From the NCBI GenBank assembly GCA_008692225.1, contig VICG01000012.1, positions 1,550,001 to 1,614,000 on the forward strand: a stretch of 64,000 nucleotides of DNA, in the 5' to 3' direction. The notes under the pieces were generated by a model. That model was given only the letters and a program-made list of their open reading frames with translations. It was not told the origin of the DNA and searched no databases. The position numbers and the translations under genes are program-made. Below, in pieces: positions 12,607 through 26,762 of this stretch. Position 1 is the first letter of the stretch. Each line of letters starts with the position of its first letter. Source of the DNA: Monilinia fructicola. Its lineage: Eukaryota; Ascomycota; Leotiomycetes; Helotiales; Sclerotiniaceae.

Positions 12607-13500
12607 AGAAAGTTGAATGACGTTATAGTGATCATAAGAGAAGTCTCTAGATGGCTAAACTGTTCATCTCTTCATCTTTTCATCAGCAGCTCGAGGGAGT
12701 GTTTTATACTCCGAGGCCTGTCACTCTCAAATGAGAGAGTTGCCATCATTGGTCTTATTCCTGATGAGCGTTCACGTTGTACTTGATCTCTCACCACATC
12801 TAAGAATGGCAGCAGTCCATATCTGGCTATATCCGGGAGGCTCCAGATATATGTGGCTTGAAGCCCTCGTATGTACCCCGGATTTATATCCTGGGGAAGA
12901 CGAGAGAGTATTTGTGGCGGGTAATCCGACAACCAATGAGCCTTTGATGTGAATGAACATTTACAATATGAGATGCAAGGTAGAAGTCGGAATGGAAGTG
13001 GGTTGGTGCGCAAAAATGTTCCAAATTCCTGATCTCATGTTTGTCATTATTGAGAAAGCAGGGATCTCGGGGAACGCGGAGCCGAGCCAAAAATTTCCCC
13101 AGTGTTTCCCCAATTGTGGCCTTCACTCAAACTACCCCTCATTCTTAGCAACGAAGCCAATTCCACTTCCAAACCCTTCATTCACAAAAACATGATGATA
13201 TCTTGTTCAATTGTAGACTGACTCTCGGAACATATATCCCCGAGTCTGGCGACTTGTCACCTGTCGATTCCTGTGTCTTTGTTTGCAAGCTCTTTGGGAA
13301 ATGATGAGTTCCTAGTATGTGCAAGCATCAGGCAATTCTCAACCCGGACGAGGATGGGCACTCAATCATGATATCTTCTTTATTGAGGCTGCCGAAGTAT
13401 AATATATGCCAACAGCATTCCTTGGATTCAGTTGCTATACATGCTCATCGCGTTGTCAAGACTCACAGGCGTTGTTCACGGTTGAAGTACAACCGTCATC
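12607..13500. promoter_or_regulatory. Bidirectional promoter of permease and beta-galactosidase
   Basis: The 894 bp between the divergent start codons. Seen: a perfect 8-bp inverted repeat, ATATCTGG at 12819-12826 and CCAGATAT at 12843-12850 with a 16-bp spacer; an imperfect inverted repeat at 12876-12896 (CCCCGGAT / ATCCTGGGG); and SYGGRG-type sequences on either strand (CTGGGG 12891, CCCCGG 12876, CCCCAG 13097), which match the CreA carbon-repressor consensus. Shared control by a lactose/galactose inducer and glucose repression is known for similar fungal gene pairs; here it is inference. Confidence 0.55.
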
Positions 13501-16793
<3,293 letters not shown>

Positions 16794-16886
16794 ATCTATA
16801 TATTGTCTAAACTATATGGACTCAATCACATAGAAAATTAAAGTTAGAAACAATATTCTATATTCTGCATTTCAACCAATTCTATT

Positions 16887-17672
16887 TCACAGAACACCTT
16901 CGCCCTCCTTTCCTTCCACAACTTCCTCGTTTCCATATGCAGCCAAAACTCTACCGAACGCAGCCTTTCTTCTATCTTCTAATGCCTGACCTTGACCCTT
17001 CATCTGTTCCGGAGATACTTTGATCATGATCTCTGATAGTTTTGCACTCGCGATCCCCAAACTCGCGGCGTCTTTCTTTACTAACCCTGAGCCAAGACTT
17101 TTAGTTACATTTCCACGTCTTGAGGCGATATGACTTATAAGCAGGCACGGTAGTGGAAAGATGAACACGGCGAGAAAGCAAATACTTGCGACTCGTAATG
17201 TTATGTTCCAGGCTTGAAAACTCGTCACTTACCAGCTACCCATAACTTATCAAATACCGGTTTAGTATCCACCAATAGAGAAAGTTGACTCTCGGTCAAC
17301 TCAACTATCTTGGTCATTGCTTCGAGCAGGATCTCTGCTTCTGACTCGGTTGGGGTAAAACCTTTCTGCTTGTTTAGTTTGTGGGTTAGTTGGCTAGTTG
17401 ATCAATTGATTGGGCGATGATTTGGCGGTGGATCCTGCAGTGGGGTCCCTGGAAGTTGTAGGCTGTGAAGATTGTGAAGGAAAGAAACGAAGGGGAGTTC
17501 ACGTTACCTCATATATCGCAACAGCTTTACTTATCGTCGAACACACATCGCTGCTCTTCCGTCCCAGGGTTAAAGCGTTGAAATACGATATCGCGGGCCC
17601 TTTTATCAGGATTTCGTTTATTTCTGAGAGTTTCAAGGGAATGGAGGTTATGAGGGGTTGGATCTCATCCAT
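16887..17672 (-). CDS. HsbA / cell-wall mannoprotein-like protein lacking a signal peptide
   Basis: Exons 17672-17508, 17365-17233 and 17086-16887 (165 aa). The helical pattern, with a KPVFDKL motif about residue 90 and a long Leu/Ala-rich C-terminal helix, resembles fungal hydrophobic-surface-binding protein A (HsbA) domains. Members are usually secreted at about 170-190 aa. This one starts MDEIQPLITS with no hydrophobic leader, so it should be intracellular unless an upstream exon is missed. The last acceptor has two usable sites 6 nt apart (before 17086 and 17080), both in frame. It is convergent with the beta-galactosidase, with only 93 bp between stop codons. Introns of about 140 nt are longer than elsewhere in the window, so the model is less certain. 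Family assignment is by pattern, not a clear motif. Confidence 0.55.
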
Positions 17673-18977
17673 ATTTTAGTTTTGGCGTGGGATAGTGAGT
17701 GCGGTGGGTATGATTGTTTTGGTTTGGCGGGGCCAATGATTTGGATTCGATTGTGCGTAGGGTAAATACTAATCGATATCAATCCTACTTCAGAATGGTG
17801 AAATCTACTTTGGCACTGTGATTGAAGCGCGCGATCGAGAAATATCGGATTCTTTAATAGTGCGGTTCGGAGGTTTTATATCCCATGAAGTGTTGTTACA
17901 GTATAGGGGTATCTCTTCGGTAATTCACGTGCGAAATTTTACTTTGGGTTTTACGTGTTGCGAGTACAGGGGAACTGTCCCGCATCGCATGGGTCGCGAT
18001 GTTTAGACGCGAACTTAAAGTATTGTTTCGTGCGCTGCATTATATGATGAGGATATTGCGGTCAGATCTCGTTCAGGGGCGGATCGTGCCGACATCAAGT
18101 GGAATGGGACAAAAAGGTGGGTTTGGATGTGGTATTGCATTTATAGCCAGGTACTTTTCATCCGAGCTTTGTGGTCGTAGGATTAGCATCCCTTTTCTGA
18201 GCTTGACGGTTGCGAATTTACCCCTATTCCTTTTAGTCACGTTACGGATTGTGTAATAGCCCTATAAATCCACTCTCCAGAAGATCAAGTAGCTCAGATG
18301 TGATCTTGATATTCGATAGTTGATCATTAGGTATCAATGGAATTGTCATTCTAGTATGAGTGTCTTTAGAACAAGGGTGGGGGCTCATTTGCGATAGCAA
18401 AACTTCTGAATTTCTTAACATCGTTGATGGCCTCAACAAGGAAATTTTTGAGAGACATATAATTGCCTTTTGCTGTGAGCTTGCTGACTACAGTGGCTCC
18501 GTACTTCAACTATTAAAAAATCACTTTTTGGTGATTAATCTCTCAAATGTAAACCCCAGTGGGCAAGTCAATATTTCACCACATGGCTGCGCTGTGCTTT
18601 ATCTTGCTGGTACTTATTTATGAGTGTTTAAATACTCAAAGAACTCGATTCTTTTGGGTATTTGAAGCTGTTGTATATATATAACCATCGTTGTCGTAAT
18701 TTCATTCTTTTCCCCCATGATAGCTTCCCCCAAATGTCGCTCAATATATGAGACAAAGGACTCACATTCCTGTCATAATTTGCAGTGTTCTCAATTCAAA
18801 GAGATATCGAATACTGATGAAAGTTTTATAATTCTTTGTTGATACTTCCACTCTTTCATACCACGCCACTATGAAATATCTTTACCTGTGGACATCTGGA
18901 TGTAAACCTGCTGGTTACTCCATATACAATTCGAGACTCTAGATTCTGATATATGAGCCCTATTAATGAACCACACC
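17673..18977. other. Spacer, no gene recognised
   Basis: One open frame of 87 codons on + (18360-18623) has no recognisable features. The right end should carry the promoter of the GH71 gene; no clear element was seen. Confidence 0.35.
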
Positions 18978-20807
18978 ATGCAGGCGAATAGTTTCTTCCT
19001 AAAGACCATTCCATGGCTTCTAACACTACTCAATACTATCCAGCTTATTACCGCTGATCCCTCATCCAAAAATGGAGGCAATAATGTGTCCCCCAGCCGC
19101 TATGTTTTTGCACACTTTATGGTATTTCGTCCCCCCTTCTATTGATAAACCATATTTGACGATCAAAGATTGGCATAGTAGGTAACCGCGCCAGCTCTTC
19201 CGACTATGATGCCGACATGGTTCTAGCCCAAAGTGCCGGCATCGATGCCTTTGCTCTCAATATCGGCACCGACGATTTTACCGACACTCAGCTCGACTAT
19301 GCATATGCATCTGCAGCCGCCAACCAGATGAAAGTTTTCATTTCCTTCGACTTCAATTCCTGGGACGCGACTGCTTCATCTGCTGCTGTCGGCGCCAAGA
19401 TCGCAAAATATGCAAATAGTTCTGCTCAATTGACGGTTGATAACAAAGTTTTTGTATCGACCTTCATAGGCGATGCGCTTAATGTATCAGACGTGCGAGC
19501 AAAAGCCGGGGTACCAATCTATTTTGCCCCAAACTTTAGTCCTGGCTCATCCAAATTTGCAGAAGTAGATGCTGCGTTTAATTGGATGGGATGGCCAAAT
19601 AATGGAGCCAACAAAGCACCTTCCTCTTCAGCAAATTTCACAGTTCGCGATGGAGATGTTGCTTATATGAATGCATTGAAGGGGAAGGATTATATAGCGC
19701 CTGCTAGTCCATGGTTTTCAACGCATTATGGCGCCGAGGTAGCGTATAGTAAGAACTGGGTATTTCCTGCCGAAGGCCAGTGGGTGCAAAGATGGCATGA
19801 CTTGTTAGGCTTAGGGGCTAGATTTGTGGAAATTGTTAGTTGGAATGATTATGGTGAGTTCGATCACTCCGGGAGTCTTCATGAGGATTGCATGCTAATT
19901 TATTGATAGGCGAAAGTCATTATGTGGGTCCATTGTCATCTCCGCACACTGATGATGGGAATTCAAAATGGACAAATGATATGTAACATCATCCCTTTTG
20001 CTATAATAACCCAATCTTCTCGTTTTAAAGCTCAATGCTAATAAAAACAGGCCCCACGGAGGATGGCTCACTCTCGCCACTCCCTTTATCCACGCATTCC
20101 ACGCAGGTGCCTCCGACTCCTCGAAATATATAACTAAAGACGCCATAATCTACTGGTACCGACCTAACCCCCTCTCTCTCAACTGTGACTCCACCGATAC
20201 AACCATGCTCGACGCATCCAACTCATCCGGCGATTATTTCCACGGCAAACCCGACGGTTGGGAAACCGAAACTGATTCCATATTCGTGACTGCCTTCCTA
20301 ACCTCTCCTGGAAATGTGACTGTAGTTTCTGGAGGTGGTGCATTCCAATTCAACGGCGCACAAGGTATAAATGCATTTACAGTCCCAATGGGAGCTGGAA
20401 GTCAAACCTTTGGACTCTGGAGAGGTGGTAAGAAAGTCTTGCAAGACACGAGTCCCCGTAATGTTACAAAGATTTGCGGATGTGGAAACTACAATTTCAA
20501 TGCATATGTGGGACAGGTACCTTCAGCTCAGAGTCGAGATGAGTTAACGGCTGCAGGAACAGCTTTGTTGACGAAAGGTATCAGGGTTAATGCTGACCAA
20601 TGCGTGGCTGTCACTGGGACTGGAGGAGAAACGGGTAATTCTGATGGGGCCGGGAGTTCTACTTCCTCGGAAAGTACCAGTGAGAGTTTCAGTAGTAGCA
20701 AGAGCCAGAGTTATAGTAGCATGACTAGTAGTGAGAAGAGATCTTGGGGATTGCCTGGAAGGTGGGAATGGATTAGAGGGTGGAGAGACTTTGTGGATTT
20801 GGTTTAG
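18978..20807 (+). CDS. Secreted GH71 alpha-1,3-glucanase (mutanase)
   Basis: Cleaves alpha-1,3-glucan, a fungal cell-wall polymer. Exons 18978-19121, 19169-19853, 19910-19982 and 20051-20807 give 552 aa, phases consistent. Residues 1-26 form a signal peptide (FFLKTIPWLLTLLNTIQLI). The GH71 core follows with YVFAHFMIGIVGNRA, AGIDAFALNIGTDD, KVFISFDFNSWD, YFAPNFSPG and EIVSWNDYGESHYVGP. The C-terminus has a Ser-rich tail with repeated SSxS, and no carbohydrate-binding module is visible. Start chosen at the ATG directly preceding the leader. A role in hyphal wall remodelling or attack on other fungi follows from the family; the specific role is not shown. Confidence 0.93.
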
Positions 20808-21305
20808 AAAATGGGGCTGTTGTGAAATTTGAAATTTCTGTCAAATCCCTTTCAAAACAAGATTTCTACTATACCTCTACATTATCTATAGGCTGAAATT
20901 ATTTCCAATGACCGCTGAGCCCTACATGAAGCCTAGCCTGAGAGCGTTGAGATTGTGGCAAGTAGATCGGTAACCCGACAAAGCTAGGCGAAGGCGCTTG
21001 CCAAGATAGTCAGCAATCGCAACTATTTTGGATAGTTTATAACAAATCTCCACGATATACTCAAATGGAATGGAGCTAGTAGAGAACATCTGTGTACTGC
21101 ACAAAAATTAAAGGGGAACTTTTGTTCAGTCTTTTGGAACCTCCGTTAATTTAACACATGCACTAACAAGAAACTACCCGATAAATTTCCTTGTTATGCG
21201 GCTGATTCTCATTCAGGATTTGTATAATGATGCACATCGAATTGGATGAATTATAATCAGAAAATTGGTGCTGAGGGGACTTTGCAGATGGGAAAGGATT
21301 TCCCA
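20808..21305. other. Convergent spacer
   Basis: Nothing recognised; presumably the 3' regions of the GH71 and P450 genes, which are transcribed toward each other. Confidence 0.5.
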
Positions 21306-22894
21306 TTATCCGGGGTACACCGCTACCTGACAACCATTTCCATTCTTCACCACTAATTTTATATCTTCGGTCCAAGGCCTGATATCACGACTTTCTATCC
21401 TCTCAAATTGCACTGCCATTCTAGCAATGATATATGAAGCCTCCCCTAAGGCTTTGTGTCGACCAGCACAGCTACGCGGACCGTGACTGAATGGCATGAA
21501 CTCCCAACTACTTGGGCAGATGTAGTTCCATCGGTCTGGGTTGAATGAATCAATGTCTTCTCCAAACACTGATTTATTTCTATGAAGTGTATAGAAGTTT
21601 GTGCTGACCCTTGTGCCAGTTGGGATGAATATTGGCGCTGTACCATCGGGGCCACCACCTGTTGGGAGAGTCGTATCGGTAGTAGCTACGCGACTGTTTG
21701 CATGAAACAGAGGATGAATGCGGAGAGCTTTATTTGTAAGTGATAAAAACCGGTACGTGGTTAAGACGAAGGGAACATACATTCTTTGATACAATTATGT
21801 AGAAGTCTCAAATTCTTGAGATCCGGTGCCCTCCAGTCTTCAACTGAGCCGATGCCAGCAACTTCCTCTCTAAGTCGTGACCAAACTTCTGGAGCTCTTG
21901 ACAAAAGGAAAAGAGTGTTACTCAGTACGATACCTGTCGTATCTTGCGTTACTAGCATACCTTGAATGATTTGTGAGCGAATCTCGACCGGGCTTTTTCC
22001 TCTCATTCTTAAGTTTCCAAGAAGACTAGGAACTGAACTGTCAGACTTCGAAAAATTCGGATTCTCGAATGATTTGTTTATATGGTAGTCCACAAGAGAG
22101 TGTACTATCTTGCATGATTCTTTCCATCTCTGGCTGAACAATGAGACGCCGTTACCAAATCTGCCAAATGCCAATCGAACGCCCATCCACCCTTGTGCGG
22201 TATCGAATGCATCTTCAAAATTATGCATATTCACTGGTGAATCTCCTGAATACAAGTTTGCAAGGCCCTTCCCGAACAAAAATTGAAGTGATAGATCTAG
22301 AAACTACCGCAGGTTAATTCATATATAGCTTGAACTTGGTCCGCAACCTACTAATTCGTTGAAAACTGGGGCCAGATCCACAGTTTCCCCATTCGATGGG
22401 AGTTCTTGTATGTACCGCTTGTAAGCTTTGCTCAGATGATTCAGATTGACGGCGTTGGCTTCGTTCAAAGTTGAAGCAAACAAAATTCGATAAGTTCGCC
22501 ATTCCTCTCCATCTCTCGTCACAAATCCTGGACCACAAAAAGGTTCCATGGCATTAGCTCTTCCTGTACCCCAATCTTTCCAGCATGTACCATAAATGGC
22601 TTTGAGATTGTCTGGATCAGCGGTGTAAATGGTGGTTCGACCAAAACGAAGAGCCTGGAATGTCTTGCCATACATCTCATGATGCTTTGCGTTTGTTTCT
22701 AATATCTTGTGCTGGTTTCTCATCTTCCAAGATTCTCTAAATAGATCCAAGCCAAATAGAGGTTTAACACGGCGTATCTCTGAAGGGGGTTGACATCCTG
22801 CAGGTGTTCGTTTTCTGAGCCTCCATATAGTGATGAACTGATAACAGACGATGAAGACAATCAGCCATAGAATATCAATCAATAGAGACGGCAT
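21306..22894 (-). CDS. Cytochrome P450 (CYP52/CYP539-like)
   Basis: Heme monooxygenase anchored in the ER by an N-terminal helix (residues about 3-22, LLIDILWLIVFIVCYQFITI). Exons 22894-22352, 22303-21781 and 21727-21306 give 495 aa. Hallmarks: the I-helix region VTQDTTGIVLSN; the K-helix ExxR as KESLR, created across an intron; PDRW; and the heme loop FSHGPRSCAGRH with the Cys ligand. The AxDTT-type I-helix and the GPGFVTRDGEEW region resemble the CYP52 clan that hydroxylates alkanes and fatty acids. A role in tailoring a product of the neighbouring UstYa-type genes is possible. The substrate cannot be read from sequence. Intact. Confidence 0.93.
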
Positions 22895-23354
22895 GGCTCA
22901 TAATCTATACTTTTATTGAATATGATCGAGGATGTTGTATGCAGAAGCCGTTTCTGTGTGTATGACCACAACTTTACGGGTTTGACAAACGGAAACGGGT
23001 AGATATTTGACAAAATATCCGGCAAACTTCAATATATCGTTCATTGGCTACCGAAGTAAAGGGGGCTTGACAAAGCATTCAATCCAATTGGCCACGCTAT
23101 TTAATTCACAAGGCATGGTAATGCATGAAATTTTCCGAGAAGTGATTGGTTACATTCGCCTACATAAGCAAAAGCCCTGGGCGCAAATTGCCGAAAAGCT
23201 CAACGTGCATGAAATCTCAATCTCGCGTTCTCATCCCTCATAACATAAAAACAATTATAGAAGTACAAGCCACCACCTCTAGATAATTATTCTTATTGCC
23301 CGGTTCCATTGAGATCGCTCCAATACGAAATCAATTTCTCGAATCTACCCACTC
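22895..23354. other. Spacer / P450 promoter
   Basis: No gene recognised; upstream region of the P450 gene and downstream region of the small secreted protein gene. Confidence 0.4.
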
Positions 23355-23656
23355 CTACACCTTTTCCGTTCCCTGATAAGCTGCGACTTGAAGACCATTC
23401 TCATCAACACCGTTGTCAGGCCATCTAACGTATTCATCGCCATCTATACAGGCCTTTAGCACAGTTGTACCTCGTGGCTGAAAAGTCTTTTTCACTAACC
23501 TGTGGCTCGAATGGCGGAAGAATCTTCAACCATTGATGTTAGCCGGGCAAAATATCAGATAGGTGCTCTGTACGACTTACCTAAATGGCTGAGAGGGGCA
23601 GCAATAGCCATGAACCCAAAGCCTACAACTATGATTTGGTAAAGAGTGACGTGCAT
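23355..23656 (-). CDS. Candidate small secreted protein
   Basis: Exon 1 (23656-23581) encodes MHVTLYQIIVVGFGFMAIAA..., a textbook signal peptide with a likely cleavage site after AIA/AAP. A clean 57-nt GT-AG intron (23580-23524) follows, leading into DSSAIRAT. The end of the coding region reads KACIDGDEYVRWPDNG and then GLQVAAYQGTEKV before a TAG at 23355. Joining the second and third parts requires removal of an unusually short stretch (about 29 nt from GTTAGT), or else a single long intron from 23580 to about 23470, so the middle of the gene is unresolved. The mature protein would be about 45-55 aa with one Cys. No KR-flanked repeats are visible. No family recognised. Confidence 0.5.
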
Positions 23657-24403
23657 TTTGCTCTGTTTTTATTCCTGTTTGTTGAGTTTGGAGCGTTGTT
23701 GATGTCTTCGAGAATATGCGGTGGGTCTAGTCGATCATTTTGTACTCCAAATGTTGGTCATTATAGTCATATTGGACTCAGTTCGTCCGAAAGTTATCAG
23801 ATATTGGATGATGCCAAGAGGTAGAAAGCTTCGCCTTCCACATGCATAAGTACCGAGTACTATTTTCTCATCATATGCTCCATGAGGGTGTCAATATATA
23901 TTGATTGATCAAGGTTGATTTCTAGTCGGTAGAATCTTCCCCCTTTTGGGAAAAAGCCTTATCGGTTTCCCCAACATCTTTATTCAAGATTTGGTTGCAC
24001 AAGTGCCGGACATTTAGTTTTTCAAAATTCTATGGCTTTGCCTTTATTTGTTAACCTAATGTGTGCTCGGTATGTTCGTTTTATTGGACACCATCGCTTT
24101 CAGCTGCTTGTGCGTTGATCCTCAATTAGACGAGGATCTTTCAATATTAATATTTCCCCAATCAATTGCGGGGATGTCATCGGGTTTGGAATTCTCAGAT
24201 AGGCTTCTTGGCTGTGTAGGAGAGCATTGAGGTCTACCAAGACAATCATACGATTCACTTTAGGTAACCGTCCCGAATTCAATGCGTTCTCCTGATGACG
24301 ACGGTTTTGACTCGCCGATATAGCTTGGCTCAACATTAAAGGGATTCGCGCAATTAACCTGTCTGAATTAAAACCAAGGTCTAACAAATGTTGCCTCAAC
24401 AAA
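23657..24403. other. Divergent spacer
   Basis: The 747 bp between the divergent small secreted protein and first UstYa-family gene; no gene or clear repeat seen. Likely their promoters. Confidence 0.4.
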
Positions 24404-25312
24404 ATGTCGTCTGAAAGTAAATCATTTTTGTCTGATGAAGAGAGATCAGAAATTGAAGTTCTTAGACAAAAGCCCAACAACTCAAGCATACATTGGCGAG
24501 TTATCCCATTACATGTTTCAATCATCATTGCGTACACTATCATTTTCATCCTCTCCTTAAGTCGATTGGCCGTGGATATATCGACGTCAGTCCATCGTAT
24601 GCTTCATCATCTCCCTATCACAACGAGTTTCTGACACACATGATATCCTTAGCAATACCGGGCTTGAAGATTCAGTATTTGCCCGTTACCCCTCTAGATC
24701 TTCCATTATCACCCTACGCTGGACCACCAAGCGATTCAGTAGACCAAGCATGGCATGATCTATTGAGAAACATGAACATACGAGTCACAACAGAGGAATT
24801 AGAAAAAAGCAATCAAAAATCAATATCGCTACCGGAAGGTGGTGGACACATGGCATGGATTGGAGCTCATCATCAGCTTCATTGCATAGCAAGTTCTCTT
24901 TTCATAACGAAGTTCGACAAGTAACTAACAAAAAGATAGAAAATGCTACGACGTTGGAATTATAGAGATTATTATTATCCCAATATCACAGATCCAACAA
25001 TAGAGCACTGGGATATCCATGCAGGTAGTTGCTCTTCTACGGTTCCTTTTCTCTTTCCTCTTTAATATAGCAGTGTTGACATGGCCATCAGATCACTGCT
25101 TCGATGTTCTACGCAACGCAGTAATGTGCCAGGGAGACACAACGTTGATCACTTTCGGATGGGACAAATTATCAAAACCACAACCACATGTCAAAGCGAC
25201 AGAACATCGTTGCGTTGACTGGAACGCATTGATGGAATCTCTCGCCGATCGTGTTGTGGGGGAAGAAGAAATGGCTGCGCTCGTTAATCCTAGGTTGAAA
25301 CCAGATGCATGA
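24404..25312 (+). CDS. UstYa-family (DUF3328) oxidase-like protein 1
   Basis: Exons 24404-24596, 24653-24888, 24940-25024 and 25092-25312 give 244 aa, phases consistent. A single transmembrane helix lies at about residues 37-57 (VSIIIAYTIIFILSLS), after a short cytosolic N-terminus. Then come YAGPPSDSVDQAWHDLL, the first HxxHC motif (HHQLHC), the RDYYYPNITDPTIEHWD block, the second HxxHC motif (HADHCFDVLR) and a C-terminal CVDW motif. In characterised fungal clusters (ustiloxin, cyclochlorotine, phomopsin) UstYa proteins catalyse peptide cyclisation or oxidation. The second intron (24889-24939, 51 nt) starts with GC as ATA|GCAAGT and ends after a CTAAC branch site. Its partner UstYa gene lies convergently 409 bp away. 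Confidence 0.9.
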
Positions 25313-25720
25313 TCGGGATGGAGTTCGGCACCGTTGTAAGGTTAACTTGGAGAAGTGATGTAAGATGTAAGGTACAACGATTTTAATGGAACATAGGGTT
25401 CATCTACGTTTTTGTGCTACAAGTCTGATCGGTTGACGAAATTTTGAATGGGATTCCAACACTTATCACACCACCATCTGAAAATCTTTTTGTTAATAAT
25501 TCATCTGGAGTCACAAAGGAGCCAAGGCTTCAATCGCACATCTCAGACCTTCAATTAATACCTGGATACTATTGTTCAGCATCACATGATGGATCTCTAA
25601 CCCGATTCTTAATCCAACTTTTCGGCTAAAACTATGTCACTGTTTTTTTTCCCTATACTAAGAATAAATGCACAAGCGTATTCAACTTCTCGGTAACCAG
25701 CAAGTCAATTTCATGCCAAC
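25313..25720. other. Convergent spacer between UstYa-family genes
   Basis: No gene seen; 3' regions of the two UstYa-type genes. Confidence 0.5.
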
Positions 25721-26762
25721 TCATATTTTGACCTTTCCCGTTTCCGCTACTGTTCCCTCGTGATCTAGTCTCAGTCTCTCCTCAACCCACTCCTGCAATT
25801 CCTCCCAGTTCGTACACATATGCTCAGTTCCCCAGCCCGTCACGCCCTGATTTACTTCCCATATTAGCAAATTTGATTAAACACCTATGTAAAAATTGTC
25901 CCTATCTTAAACTCCCGAGCCCAATCACTCTAAATTTTAAAACAAGAATGTGCAGCAGCAAGATGCGATTATGGGCTTACTTTTAATTCAGAATCAACCT
26001 TCTCTATACTTGTATCTCCACAGCACATCAATGACTGCCTCAAAGAATCAATACAATGCCTCATGTGGCTCCTCTTCATATGAGGCTCTAGCTCTTCCTC
26101 AACAAGTAGTGTCCCTGCTGTTGCGGCATCATTATTGAGGTAATATATGTGGCGTATTCCATCCTATTCTCCCCATCAATTATCCGAGCCGATAGGCCCA
26201 TAAAGGGGTCAAACAGCATCCAGAGTTATAAAGGTAATTGCCAGATGACAAGACAAGGAATAACTGGAGTATGGTTAAGAGAAAGGGGTATGTATATTTC
26301 CTACCAAACAATGCAGCTGATGCAACACACTCAGCGTGGCTCTTTCTCCTACTGCATAGGGATGATTAAAAAATCCTCCGCTTCCTTTACCTGGAAACAG
26401 TCCATTCCAAGCGGTATCTGTGGTGTTTGATGGAGGGTACGAGAAATCACGATTGTAGGAGAAGGTCGTCAGTTTCTTTGTAACTACGAAGGCGATATCA
26501 GCTTTACGCCACTAAAAGAGTAAAATAGAGGTGATATACACTTAGATCCTGCAGGGACAGAAACGATCGATTGTTTTTCCACGGCTCTGGCAAGGACAAA
26601 TCCTAAAGTACCCGACGTAATTGAAATTGCGAGAAATAACAGGACATTCCATCTTCTCTTTCTCTCTACCTTTTCAGTGTTCTCATGATCTTTTTTCTCT
26701 GCGTCAAGACTGGTAGAGAGTTTGGTATAGAGTGGGTTCCTCGTGAGTAGTGGAAACCACAT
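25721..26762 (-). CDS. UstYa-family (DUF3328) oxidase-like protein 2
   Basis: Exons 26762-26540, 26483-26305, 26163-25981 and 25846-25721 give 236 aa with agreeing phases. The N-terminus carries YTKLSTSLDAEKK and a transmembrane helix (RRWNVLLFLAISITSGTLGF). Then come FSYNRDFSYPPSNTTDTAWN, the first HxxHC (HQLHCLDGIRH), the second (HMRHCIDSLRQSLMC) and a C-terminal GWGTEHMCTNWEELQEW. Both catalytic-type HxxHC motifs are intact. Two introns are long (141 and 134 nt) and bear stop codons in all useful frames, which hides the gene from simple ORF calling; two + strand open frames across 25950-26430 are shadows. The exact exon 1 junction is less certain (two usable acceptors). The sequence is clearly different from the first copy, so this is not a recent duplicate. 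Confidence 0.82.

Noticed and set aside
25950..26430. Two plus-strand frames of 62 and 93 codons
   Set aside because: They lie antisense to the second UstYa-family gene, whose HxxHC exons are clearly coding on the minus strand.
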